A stretch of DNA of 64,000 bases from Terrimonas rubra (GTDB lineage Bacteria > Bacteroidota > Bacteroidia > Chitinophagales > Chitinophagaceae). Each line of letters starts with the position of its first letter. Positions within the stretch are counted from its first letter, which is position 1. The stretch is taken from the NCBI RefSeq assembly GCF_042686025.1, contig NZ_JBHUOZ010000003.1:2604001-2668000 (forward strand). Direction: 5' to 3'. This document shows positions 24,774 to 32,808 of the stretch, in pieces. Made by a program: the position numbers and the translations under genes. The notes below the pieces were generated by a model, which saw only the letters and a list, made by a program, of their open reading frames with translations, made no database searches and was not told the DNA's origin.

Positions 24774-25490
24774 TTAATCATTTACTTTACTTACCGAGCT
24801 GGCGCCGGTGGATTTAATATCACTTACCGTAGCTGAGCCTTTATAACGGATATCGCTGGCGCCGCTGGCATTAACCGTTAATTCGCCATTTACCGTTAGT
24901 TTAATATCGCTGGCACCGCTGGCCTTGATATCGCAGTTATTGGCCACCAGGGCATAGGATTTAATATCGCTGGCACCACTGGCATCAATGACCAGTTTGT
25001 TTACCTTACCTTTTAACTGTATATCGGATGCTCCCTGGGATTTAATCACCATTTCGTCAATATTTAATACCCCGGTAAGCGTTTTAAAGTTGCTGGCTCC
25101 CGAAGCATCCACCTGCAGGGACGGCAGGTTAACAGGCGTAACAATATACAGGTCGGTAGCGCCTTTCATGATGATCCTGTTCAGGTCTTTGAAAGAAATA
25201 TAGGCCTTCAGTTTTTTATCACCACGCCAGCTGCCTCTTTCATCGTATTTAATTTTTAAAACACCATCCTCTACTTCGGTCACAATGTTTTTAATATCGT
25301 TTTTATTTTCGGCGCTTACCGCCAGCGCGGTTTCATTGCTTTGCGAAATGTACACACTGAAAGCGTTGCTGATAGAAATGGCCTTAAAATCGCCTACCGT
25401 ACGTAAGGTGGCATTGGCATCGTATATCTTCTGCGCCTGGGCAATAACGGCAGTGATTAAAAAAGCAATAAGAAAGTTTATCCGTTTCAT
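24774..25490 (-). CDS. DUF2807 (GIN) secreted protein with GASDI repeats
   Basis: 238 residues with a signal peptide (MKRINFLIAFLITAVIAQAQ) and a DUF2807/GIN domain. The domain is a right-handed beta-helix-like fold marked by repeated GASDI-type steps (DASGASNFKT, KSQGASDIQL, DASGASDIKS, KASGASDIKL, NASGASDIRY). DUF2807 proteins are called putative autotransporter adhesins, but the function is not established. It lies 19 bases after a paralogue on the same strand. Confidence 0.85.
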   Translation of the reverse strand: MKRINFLIAFLITAVIAQAQKIYDANATLRTVGDFKAISISNAFSVYISQSNETALAVSAENKNDIKNIVTEVEDGVLKIKYDERGSWRGDKKLKAYISFKDLNRIIMKGATDLYIVTPVNLPSLQVDASGASNFKTLTGVLNIDEMVIKSQGASDIQLKGKVNKLVIDASGASDIKSYALVANNCDIKASGASDIKLTVNGELTVNASGASDIRYKGSATVSDIKSTGASSVSKVND

Positions 25491-25509
25491 GAATCCTCTG
25501 TTTGTTAAA

Positions 25510-26247
25510 TTATTTACTGTTTACAATGGAGCCACCGCTGCTTTTTATTTTTTTAACGTGGATGGCATTGTTATTACTGTTAAAAGCTATTTTTCCCCCG
25601 CTGCTGGCATCGGCATTTAACGATTCGGAGCAACTTACCTCTACATGGCCGCCACTGCTGGCCGAAGCCTCACAGGCTACAGTTTGCAAATTCTTTCCTT
25701 TAAATTTTGCACCGCTGCTGGAGCTTACCTCCAGTTGTTGCACATTACCCGCCACATTGGCTACTGCACCACTGTTCTGACTGATGACAGCCTTATCCGC
25801 TTTTATTGAACCATTGAAAACGGCCCCCGAAGATAAGTCCATATTTAATTTGTCGGCATTGATATATTCATTGGAAGTAACGGAAGCCCCGGATGAAATA
25901 CGGATGTTTTTTAAGCTTTTATAGGACACATAGGCTTTTAATCTTTTATCGCCTTTGATCCATTTTTTATTTTCATCCTGTTTGTAGTAAATATGTAAGG
26001 TGCCGTTCTTTACTTCAGTAATGATCCGGTCGCGGAATTCATCGTCAACAGCGCTTACCGCTACTGCTTCTTCATTACCCTCGGTTAAATAAGCCGCAAC
26101 ACCGCTGGATACGCTGATGGCCGAAAAGCTTCCGGACAGGGTTCTTTTCTGCGCATTGGCATTGTTATCGGTAATTACTTTTTGTGCGGATAAAAGGTTA
26201 CTGCACAATAAAGTGAGGGCAATTAAAGCAATAGTGATGGGTTTCAT
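25510..26247 (-). CDS. DUF2807 (GIN) secreted protein with SSGA repeats
   Basis: 245 residues with a signal peptide (MKPITIALIALTLLCSNLLS) and the same fold as the next gene. Here the repeat step is SSGA/SSGG (RISSGASVTS, DLSSGAVFNG, SSSSGAKFKG, ASASSGGHVE, DASSGGKIAF). The first half of both proteins shares FSVYIS/VAAYLTE and KRLKAYVS(Y/F)K segments, so the pair arose by duplication. Divergent from the thiamin receptor. Confidence 0.85.
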   Translation of the reverse strand: MKPITIALIALTLLCSNLLSAQKVITDNNANAQKRTLSGSFSAISVSSGVAAYLTEGNEEAVAVSAVDDEFRDRIITEVKNGTLHIYYKQDENKKWIKGDKRLKAYVSYKSLKNIRISSGASVTSNEYINADKLNMDLSSGAVFNGSIKADKAVISQNSGAVANVAGNVQQLEVSSSSGAKFKGKNLQTVACEASASSGGHVEVSCSESLNADASSGGKIAFNSNNNAIHVKKIKSSGGSIVNSK

Positions 26248-26337
26248 ACTCGTTTTATTTTAAAAAAGTTAAGTAGTTATATAGGGTATTACGATAAGGG
26301 AGAACAGAATGTTACAAAAAATGTAAAAATATTCTGC

Positions 26338-26345
26338 TATCTTTG
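26338..26345 (+). promoter_or_regulatory. -7 element ahead of the TPP riboswitch
   Basis: TATCTTTG, with transcription predicted near 26351, about 40 bases before the riboswitch. No clear -33 TTG. Confidence 0.45.
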
Positions 26346-26390
26346 GTGCCGCTTTTAAATGGTGCACCGTTTAAGGGCATTTTTACAGTG

Positions 26391-26475
26391 TTTCCCGGGG
26401 TGCTTGTTGCCTAAAAACAACCGGCTGAGATTAAACCCGCAAACCTGATCAGGGTAATGCCTGCGCAGGGAAGGA
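26391..26475 (+). promoter_or_regulatory. TPP (thiamin pyrophosphate) riboswitch
   Basis: The conserved THI-box elements occur in order: closing stem TTCCC...GGGAA, GGGGTGC, the P2 stem GTTG...CAAC, GGCTGAGA (CTGAGA at 26425-26430), AACCTGATC (ACCTGATC at 26443-26450), AGGGTAATGCCTGCGCAGGGA. It precedes a TonB receptor whose ATG is 78 bases downstream. High TPP should lower expression of that receptor. The mechanism (translation or termination) is not decided by the sequence; no clear terminator is seen before the ATG. Confidence 0.93.
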
Positions 26476-26552
26476 TGGTTGACTATTTCTATTTCCTTTC
26501 TACTACAGCATTTCCCTCTCATTATTTTTTAAAACAAAACTCATTAAAAAAA

Positions 26553-28724
26553 ATGAAGAGGATTTTATTGACTCTCAGCTACTTAGGAGTAGCTGGCATT
26601 TTACATGCCCAACAAACTACTGCCGTTGCCGACAGCTTTTACCAGTTATCGCCCATTGAAGTAAAAGCGATCCGCGCCGGCGAAAAAACACCTTTTACAA
26701 AGACCAATTTAAACAAAGCGGCCATCCAGAAGCTGAACCAGGGGCAGGACATTCCTTTTGTACTGAACCGTACCCCATCGGTAGTGGTAAGTTCGGATGC
26801 CGGTACGGGCATTGGTTATACCGGCCTGCGTATACGGGGTACAGATGCTACCCGTATTAATATTACGCTGAATGGTATTCCTTACAACGATGCGGAGAGC
26901 CAGGGAACATTTTTTGTGAACCTGCCCGATTTTACCTCATCGGTGAACTCCATACAGATACAGCGTGGTGTGGGTACTTCCTCCAACGGAACCGGTGCTT
27001 TTGGCGCTACCGTTAGTTTATCCACCAATGAAGTGAACGAAAAGCCATATGCCGAGCTGAACAATAGTTACGGCTCCTTTAACACCTGGAAAAATACCGT
27101 TAAGGTAGGAAGCGGCCTGATCAATAATGCTTTTACCCTGGATGCCCGTTTAAGCCGTATTGCCAGTGACGGTTATATTGACCGTGCCAGCAGCGATTTA
27201 CAGGCGTTTTATTTATCCGGCGCTTATTTAAGGGAACGCACTACCCTGCGCCTGAATGTTTTTTCGGGTAAAGAAAAAACCTACCAGGCCTGGAACGGCA
27301 TTTCGGCCAGCAGGTTAAAGAATGACCGGACCTATAACCCCGCCGGTACAGATAAACCCGGTGAGCCTTATGATAATGAAACGGATAATTATAACCAGAC
27401 CCATTACCAGCTTTTCCTGGACCACCAGGTAAACAGCCGCTGGCACCTGAATACGGCTTTCTTTTTAACCCGTGGCAAGGGTTATTATGAGAATTATAAG
27501 GGCGAACAGCTTTTAAGCGAGTACCGTGTACCTGATGTAGTATTAGGCGATACCACTATTACCAGCACCGACCTGGTACGCCAGAAATGGCTGGATAATT
27601 ACTTTTACGGCCAGATATTTTCGATCCGGTATAAACAGGAGAAACACGAGATAACGCTGGGTGGCGGCTGGAGCCGTTATACCGGCGACCATATTGGTAA
27701 AGTAATATGGGCGAAGTATGGTTTTGACAACGGGTATATTTATTATAATAACCCGGCTAATAAAACCGATATCAACGGCTTTGCCAAATGGCAGTACTCC
27801 TTTACCAATGCCTGGAGTTTATTTACGGATATACAGTACCGTTATGTACAACACCAGATGAAGGGATTTGAGGACAACCCAACATTGCAGGTTAAACGTA
27901 AGTTCAATTTTGTGAACCCCAAAATAGGTATCAACTATTTAGTAAATGGCTGGAACGCCTTTGTTAGTTATGCAGCTGCCAATAAAGAACCCAACCGGGA
28001 TGATTTTGAGGCCGGTGTGCTCAGCCAGCCAAAACATGAGCAGTTACACGATTTTGAAGCCGGTGTAGAAAAACGTACCGATAAGTTTTATGCCGCCGCC
28101 AACCTGTATTATATGTTGTATAAAAACCAGCTGGTACTTACCGGCCAGATCAATGATGTTGGTGCAGCTACCCGCATTAATGTGCCGGACAGCTACCGTA
28201 CAGGTATTGAACTGCAGGCCGGTTATATTTTTAGTACCTGGGCCAATATCAATGCTAATGCCACTTTCAGCCGTAATAAAATAAAAGCATTTACCGAGTA
28301 TGTAGAAGATTATGATGCGGACTGGAACAAGTTAGGTTATTTTGGTATAGCCCATGAAAATACCAGTATTGCCTTTTCGCCTGCCGTGATCGCCGGCTAT
28401 GATCTTAATTTTTTACCGGCAAAAAACCTGGAGTTCAGCTTACTGGGTAAGTATGTGGGCAAACAGTACCTGGATAATACCCAGAATAAAACCCGTTCTT
28501 TGAATGATTTTTATACGCAGGATATAAGAGCCATATTAACCTTAAAAAATAAGTTCTTTAAACAATGGTATATTATTGGCCAGGTAAATAATGTATTGAA
28601 TAAAAAATACGAGCCCAATGGCTGGAACTATGCGTATCGCTTAGATGGTACCGTAGGAGCAGATAATGGTTATTACCCGATGGCAGGCACCAATTTTATG
28701 ATTGGCGTAAATATTAGCCTGTAA
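26553..28724 (+). CDS. TonB-dependent receptor for thiamin (TPP-riboswitch controlled)
   Basis: 723 residues from the ATG at 26553, which opens a signal peptide (MKRILLTLSYLGVAGILHAQ). The frame is open upstream through the riboswitch but not coding there. It has a plug domain (GYTGLRIRGTDATRINITLN, GIPYNDAESQGTFFVNLPDF, QIQRGVGTSSNGTGAFGATV) and a large barrel ending NFMIGVNISL. TPP-regulated outer-membrane receptors in the Bacteroidota are proposed thiamin importers. The role here is inferred from the riboswitch. A terminator follows. Confidence 0.9.
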   Translation: MKRILLTLSYLGVAGILHAQQTTAVADSFYQLSPIEVKAIRAGEKTPFTKTNLNKAAIQKLNQGQDIPFVLNRTPSVVVSSDAGTGIGYTGLRIRGTDATRINITLNGIPYNDAESQGTFFVNLPDFTSSVNSIQIQRGVGTSSNGTGAFGATVSLSTNEVNEKPYAELNNSYGSFNTWKNTVKVGSGLINNAFTLDARLSRIASDGYIDRASSDLQAFYLSGAYLRERTTLRLNVFSGKEKTYQAWNGISASRLKNDRTYNPAGTDKPGEPYDNETDNYNQTHYQLFLDHQVNSRWHLNTAFFLTRGKGYYENYKGEQLLSEYRVPDVVLGDTTITSTDLVRQKWLDNYFYGQIFSIRYKQEKHEITLGGGWSRYTGDHIGKVIWAKYGFDNGYIYYNNPANKTDINGFAKWQYSFTNAWSLFTDIQYRYVQHQMKGFEDNPTLQVKRKFNFVNPKIGINYLVNGWNAFVSYAAANKEPNRDDFEAGVLSQPKHEQLHDFEAGVEKRTDKFYAAANLYYMLYKNQLVLTGQINDVGAATRINVPDSYRTGIELQAGYIFSTWANINANATFSRNKIKAFTEYVEDYDADWNKLGYFGIAHENTSIAFSPAVIAGYDLNFLPAKNLEFSLLGKYVGKQYLDNTQNKTRSLNDFYTQDIRAILTLKNKFFKQWYIIGQVNNVLNKKYEPNGWNYAYRLDGTVGADNGYYPMAGTNFMIGVNISL

Positions 28725-28742
28725 AATATTTTTAGTAATGAT

Positions 28743-28776
28743 AAAGCCCTTCTGCAAAGAGGGGCTTTGTTTTTTG
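28743..28776 (+). terminator. Terminator of the thiamin receptor gene
   Basis: AAAGCCC (28743-28749) and GGGCTTT (28762-28768) form a hairpin followed by GTTTTTTGTT. Confidence 0.8.
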
Positions 28777-28779
28777 TTA

Positions 28780-28880
28780 CCATCGTCCCTCCCCTGATTT
28801 GGCTGTTGTTGCGTCGCACACTTGTACGTTCGGTAATGCTACTCACCGGCCTTGGTTCGTGTGACACGAACCGTGTCTAT
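28780..28880 (+). repeat. Dispersed intergenic repeat, copy 1
   Basis: It contains the 18-base core TGCGTCGCACACTTGTAC (28810-28827), then CGTTCGGTAAT and the hairpin GGTTCGTG-TGA-CACGAACC (28854-28872). Core and hairpin recur at 52.2 kb and the core alone at 43.8 kb, always between genes. Possibly a REP-like or MITE-like element. Confidence 0.7.
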
Positions 28881-28907
28881 TAAACAATATTCTCCGGTAC
28901 ATTTACA

Positions 28908-29696
28908 TTAATCATATTGAATTTTAAGAATAAAAGGAACCTGGTATAGTTGATTTATTTGAGTTATCTGGTTATACTTCATTGCCCTGGGATATTCAAC
29001 TGATGAGACCAATTTAGATTGTTCTATTGTTTTTACTATTACAGGAATATCTTTTTCATTTATATACTGCAGCTTTATAAAAACCTCTGCAACTGCAGGA
29101 AAAGGACTAACATCAAGTACTGACTTCCAGCTTTCATCGCCACCCGCTTCCAAATAAAGTTTTTCTTCTTCTTCCTTAGTATAATACCTGACTGAATCGG
29201 TATATTGAAGTTTTGCAAAGGCAGCAACCTCCTTTTTTTGTGTAGCTACATCAACAGAGTCTTTAAAATAAACACGCAGGGAGATAATAACACGATCTAA
29301 TAATACTGTAACTTTTTGATACCGGACATAGACTGTACCATTCTCTGGTATCACCTGCATGACTTCCTGTAAGCTTGTCGCTGAAATATCTTTTATCGCA
29401 TACTTTTTTTCTTCAATGCCATGAAAGGATTCAAAAGCCATAGCGTCGAATGGAGAACTAATTAAATTTTGATGTTCATCTAATGAACCTAACACTTTTA
29501 AAGAAACGGAATCCGCTTTTTTATTTCCTCCTTTTTGAATATCCGTCTGACTATACCTGATAATATCATTATTGGTTTTTACCCAATTTATATTACCATA
29601 ATATACAGGATCGGTTTTATCCTGAGCATTTATATCAGCAGTAAGAAGAAAGCACAAGTAAATGCTCATGAGCAATGGCAGTACAATTTTTCTCAT
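28908..29696 (-). CDS. Secreted protein resembling the FtsX extracellular domain
   Basis: 262 residues from the ATG at 29696, which opens a signal peptide (MRKIVLPLLMSIYLCFLLTA). The C-terminal half has features of the periplasmic domain of FtsX-like permeases: VRYYTKEEEEKLYLEAGGDE, VSPFPAVAEVFIKLQYINEK and KLVSSVEY, where FtsX has the YVSKEEA.E.F..E..., NPLP.SF.V.L... and GV..VEY motifs. No permease helices are present. The gene is A+T-rich relative to its neighbours. It could modulate a peptidoglycan hydrolase. That is inference, and similarity to FtsX is by eye. Confidence 0.6.
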   Translation of the reverse strand: MRKIVLPLLMSIYLCFLLTADINAQDKTDPVYYGNINWVKTNNDIIRYSQTDIQKGGNKKADSVSLKVLGSLDEHQNLISSPFDAMAFESFHGIEEKKYAIKDISATSLQEVMQVIPENGTVYVRYQKVTVLLDRVIISLRVYFKDSVDVATQKKEVAAFAKLQYTDSVRYYTKEEEEKLYLEAGGDESWKSVLDVSPFPAVAEVFIKLQYINEKDIPVIVKTIEQSKLVSSVEYPRAMKYNQITQINQLYQVPFILKIQYD

Positions 29697-29784
29697 ATAA
29701 AAATAGCTTCTGTTGGTTAGTGAACCAAACGCTGAAAGATGGCCCCTTTCAGCAAGAGACTGCAACCCTTTAGCAAGTATAAAA

Positions 29785-29812
29785 AAAGGCCCTTGCGAGG
29801 GCCTTTAAAAAT
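29785..29812 (-). terminator. Terminator of the ddl-PASTA-rhodanese operon
   Basis: AAAGGCCC...GGGCCTTT stem, followed on the minus strand by TTTTTTTATA, 8 bases after the rhodanese stop. Confidence 0.8.
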
Positions 29813-29813
29813 T

Positions 29814-30122
29814 TTAACCACCAAACTTTTCCTGCCAGGCTAACATACCGCCAACCAGGTTCTTGGTATTTTCAAAACCCAGGGAGTCAAGCACCATACA
29901 GGCCTGGCCACTCCGGTTACCACTGCGGCAATACACAATGAGCTCCTGGTCTTTAAACGCCTCCAGCTCATCTACCTGCATATCACGCACCTGGCCCAAG
30001 GGCACCAGTACGCCGCCAATATTAAATTCCGCGTGTTCGTGTGGCTCACGCACATCTACAATGTTTACTGTTTCGCCGGCATCTAAACGTGCCTTTAATT
30101 CGTCTATGGTAATTGTTTGCAT
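29814..30122 (-). CDS. Single-domain rhodanese
   Basis: 102 residues from the ATG at 30122: MQTITIDELKARLDAGETVN. It has a complete rhodanese fold with VDVREPHEHAEFNIGG and the active-site loop CRSGNRSG, so the persulfide cysteine is present, and it ends NLVGGMLAWQEKFGG. The upstream in-frame extension to 30182 overlaps the PASTA gene and is not needed. It likely moves sulfane sulfur in the cytoplasm; the acceptor is unknown. It starts 14 bases after the PASTA gene's stop, so it is co-transcribed. Confidence 0.92.
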   Translation of the reverse strand: MQTITIDELKARLDAGETVNIVDVREPHEHAEFNIGGVLVPLGQVRDMQVDELEAFKDQELIVYCRSGNRSGQACMVLDSLGFENTKNLVGGMLAWQEKFGG

Positions 30123-30135
30123 AACTATGTTTTTT

Positions 30136-30954
30136 TTATTCGTCTGCCGGTACCGGTGGCATGATGGCTTTTGCCGAATCAATGGCCGGTCTTTCGGTTT
30201 GTAATTTAATATCCATTAATTGTCCGGAACGAATGCGGCGGAATTTTTTATCCTCATCGTACCGCTCAGGACTTTGCCAGTAAATATAAGCATTACAGGT
30301 ATCACTTATACCGTCGGCAATCACCACGCCAAGCCCAAGGCCGTTGGCTTCTAATTCTGCCAGTGCATCGCAATAGGTTTTACCGATCAATTGCGGCACA
30401 ATAAATTCCCTGTCACCTATACCATTACCCAGCACCAGATCAATACGGCTACCCATCGGAATTTTAGTACCCTGTTTAATAGCAGTGCCATTAAAAAGCT
30501 GTTCCAGTACAGAGTTACGGGCAAAGTCGGGTTTAAAAATAGTATCCCCCACTTTTAAGCCCGCCGTTTTTAAAGCCATTTCGGCACTGCGAAAACTATA
30601 CCCCACAATATTCGGCATTTCAACCGGCGGGGCTACCGCCCTGTTAATGGTTAAGTAAACCGTACGGTTGTTTTTTACCAGCTCATCGCCTTCCGGCACC
30701 TGTTTTAATACGGTGAGCGGTTTGGTGGTATCGGTGTATACGGAGTCCTGTATCACCACTTCAAAACCGGCTTTGTTTAATATTTTTTCCGCCTCATCAT
30801 AACTTTTTCCCATTACATAGGGTACTGTTGAGGATTCGTTATGATTGGTGAGCCATTGCAAGGATAATACAAACAGGAAAAATATAATCACCATGAGTGC
30901 TATACCTGCTAAAATGTTTACCCACAAAGGACGGGTAGTGATAAATTTAAACAT
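30136..30954 (-). CDS. Membrane-anchored PASTA-domain protein
   Basis: 272 residues. A single N-terminal transmembrane helix (LWVNILAGIALMVIIFFLFV) is followed by three PASTA repeats beginning STVPYVMGKSYDEAEKILNK, VEMPNIVGYSFRSAEMALKT and FIVPQLIGKTYCDALAELEA. PASTA repeats bind peptidoglycan stem peptides or act as spacers. No kinase or penicillin-binding domain is present. It is 62 bases downstream of ddl, which fits a cell-wall role. Confidence 0.92.
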   Translation of the reverse strand: MFKFITTRPLWVNILAGIALMVIIFFLFVLSLQWLTNHNESSTVPYVMGKSYDEAEKILNKAGFEVVIQDSVYTDTTKPLTVLKQVPEGDELVKNNRTVYLTINRAVAPPVEMPNIVGYSFRSAEMALKTAGLKVGDTIFKPDFARNSVLEQLFNGTAIKQGTKIPMGSRIDLVLGNGIGDREFIVPQLIGKTYCDALAELEANGLGLGVVIADGISDTCNAYIYWQSPERYDEDKKFRRIRSGQLMDIKLQTERPAIDSAKAIMPPVPADE

Positions 30955-31016
30955 GTACTTATTTATGTTTAATAATAATTGAGACCAGGCCTATTTACAG
31001 TTTTTTACCAGCCGGT

Positions 31017-32003
31017 TTATGCGAAACATTCATTCACTAATTTAGCATAAAACTCCTTTAAACTCCAGCCCATTTCTTTTACCTGTTGTGGTACAATACT
31101 GGCTTCGCTCTGGCCGGGAATGGTATTTATTTCCAGCATATGCGGTTGCCCGCTGGCCTCGTGGTAAATAAAGTCAATACGTATAACACCACGGCAGTTG
31201 AACACCGCATAAATTTTTTGTGCAGCCTCTCTTACTTTATTGGCAATACTTTCATCTACCTGTGCGGGTGTAATTTCGGTTGATTTGCCTTCATACTTGG
31301 CTTCAAAATCGAAAAAGTCTTTGCTGTCGTGCGCCTTTACTTCGGTAAGCGGCAGTACAATAATATTACCTTCTGTTTTAAATACGCCTACGGTAAACTC
31401 GCGCCCGGTGATCATCTGCTCTACCAGCACTTGGTCGTCCTCATTAAAAGCCTTATCAATAGCCGCCTGCAGGTCGCCGGGCTGGGATACTTTACTCATA
31501 CCAATGCTGGAACCGCCATTAGCCGGTTTTACAAACACGGGTAGTGTGAGTTGCTGTAAAATAGCCTCGCAGTTATAAGCGTTGTTTCTATACAGGTGTA
31601 CCGATTCGGCTACGGCAATGCCCGCCATTTTAGCCACCGCCACGGTGAACCGTTTATTAAAAGTGATGGCCGAAGTAGTGGCATCACAGCTGGTGTAAGG
31701 TATTTTGAGCATATCAAAATAGCCCTGCAGTTTCCCGTCTTCGCCGGGTGTGCCGTGCATGGCAATAAAAACCGCATCAAATTTTACCTGCTGGCCATCT
31801 AATTGCAAAGAAAAGTCGTTTTTATTAACCGTAACCTTACGGCCATCGGCCACTTCATAAAACCAGCCGTTTTTGGTAAGATCTATTTTGTAAACATTAT
31901 ATAAGCTTTTGTCCAGGTTATTCTCAATGGTGGCAGCCGTTTTGTAGGAAATGACAGCTTCGCCGGAAAAGCCCCCGGTAACCAGGGCTATATTTTTCTT
32001 CAT
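31017..32003 (-). CDS. ddl: D-alanine--D-alanine ligase
   Basis: 328 residues of ATP-grasp type. The N-terminal domain has GGFSGEAVIS and AMHGTPGEDGKLQGYFDMLK. The ATP-binding part has PVFVKPANGGSSIGMSKV and LVEQMITGREFTVGVF. Mg-binding residues lie in IRIDFIYHE and HMLEINTIPGQSEASIVPQQ. It joins two D-Ala for peptidoglycan precursors in the cytoplasm. First gene of an operon with the PASTA protein and rhodanese. Confidence 0.96.
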   Translation of the reverse strand: MKKNIALVTGGFSGEAVISYKTAATIENNLDKSLYNVYKIDLTKNGWFYEVADGRKVTVNKNDFSLQLDGQQVKFDAVFIAMHGTPGEDGKLQGYFDMLKIPYTSCDATTSAITFNKRFTVAVAKMAGIAVAESVHLYRNNAYNCEAILQQLTLPVFVKPANGGSSIGMSKVSQPGDLQAAIDKAFNEDDQVLVEQMITGREFTVGVFKTEGNIIVLPLTEVKAHDSKDFFDFEAKYEGKSTEITPAQVDESIANKVREAAQKIYAVFNCRGVIRIDFIYHEASGQPHMLEINTIPGQSEASIVPQQVKEMGWSLKEFYAKLVNECFA

Positions 32004-32372
32004 ATTCTTTGCCTAATTTAATAACACAAATATTATTGAAAAAAAGGGTAACATAAAATAAAATGTAGGTGAACGCATTTATATACCGTTAAACCTGCTG
32101 AGACTAACGTATGCAGGGTATTTGTATTGCAGAAAACAGCATAGAATGTTTAATTTAACCTGTTTTTGGCAATATGGAACGGACTTAAAATAATAAAGGT
32201 GAAGACCGGTATGGTACTTCACCTTTTTACGACGGGAAATATCACCCGCCTGCTTAATAACAACCGAAGTTGTTTACATTCAAGATAGTGTTGAATGTTG
32301 AGTACAAGTTACTATATATAATACCTGTTTCCTAAAAATTTTATGCACATCCGGGCACAGGCAATAAGCCTG
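32004..32372. other. Intergenic region with a bidirectional terminator
   Basis: No gene is seen between ddl and the ferredoxin. It holds a 10-base perfect stem AAAGGTGAAG (32195-32204) / CTTCACCTTT (32217-32226) with T-rich sequence on both sides. On the minus strand this terminates the ferredoxin transcript. Confidence 0.7.
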
Positions 32373-32720
32373 TTATACGTGCAGTTTTTCTTTCTTTTCC
32401 AGCAATTCGGCTACGGTTTCCTGGTACATTTCATCCGGTACACAACAATCTACCGGGCAAACCGCCGCACATTGGGGCTCCTCATGAAAGCCCTGGCATT
32501 CGGTACATTTATTAGGGGAAATAAAGTATACATCTACGCTTATAGGGTCATTTTTTGTATGCGCATCTACCTGTGAACCATCCATTAAGGTAAACATACC
32601 GGTTACACCCGTACCATCGGCCACGGCCCATTCCACCCCACCTTCATAAATAGCGTTATTGGGACATTCCGGCTCGCAGGCTCCACAATTTATACACTCA
32701 TCAGTAATCTTAATTGCCAT
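32373..32720 (-). CDS. 4Fe-4S dicluster ferredoxin
   Basis: 115 residues. The first cluster motif is CINCGACEPECP (Cys 9, 12, 15, 19). The second is KCTECQGF...CAAVCPVDCC, with the insertion between the first two and last cysteines seen in YfhL/Alv-type ferredoxins. It is a cytoplasmic electron carrier. It is divergent from the LuxC-type acyl-CoA reductase and shares an unusual promoter region with it (32722-32808). Confidence 0.93.
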   Translation of the reverse strand: MAIKITDECINCGACEPECPNNAIYEGGVEWAVADGTGVTGMFTLMDGSQVDAHTKNDPISVDVYFISPNKCTECQGFHEEPQCAAVCPVDCCVPDEMYQETVAELLEKKEKLHV

Positions 32721-32721
32721 A

Positions 32722-32808
32722 ATTTGAACTAATTAAACGGTTGAACTTACTTTTGCAAAATTACGCTCAACGAAATGCAAAAGTAAACCTTTGGTAATGA
32801 TTTTACAA
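32722..32808. promoter_or_regulatory. Facing promoters in a perfect inverted repeat
   Basis: TTACTTTTGCA (32747-32757) and TGCAAAAGTAA (32776-32786) are perfect inverted repeats separated by 18 bases. Each contains TACTTTTG. The plus promoter is TTTG (32723-32726) - 21 bases - TACTTTTG (32748-32755). The minus promoter is TTG (32808-32806) - 20 bases - TACTTTTG (32785-32778). Both fire toward each other, with predicted starts near 32762 (+) and 32771 (-), so the 5' ends of the two divergent messages would overlap. The palindrome may also be an operator. Confidence 0.65.
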
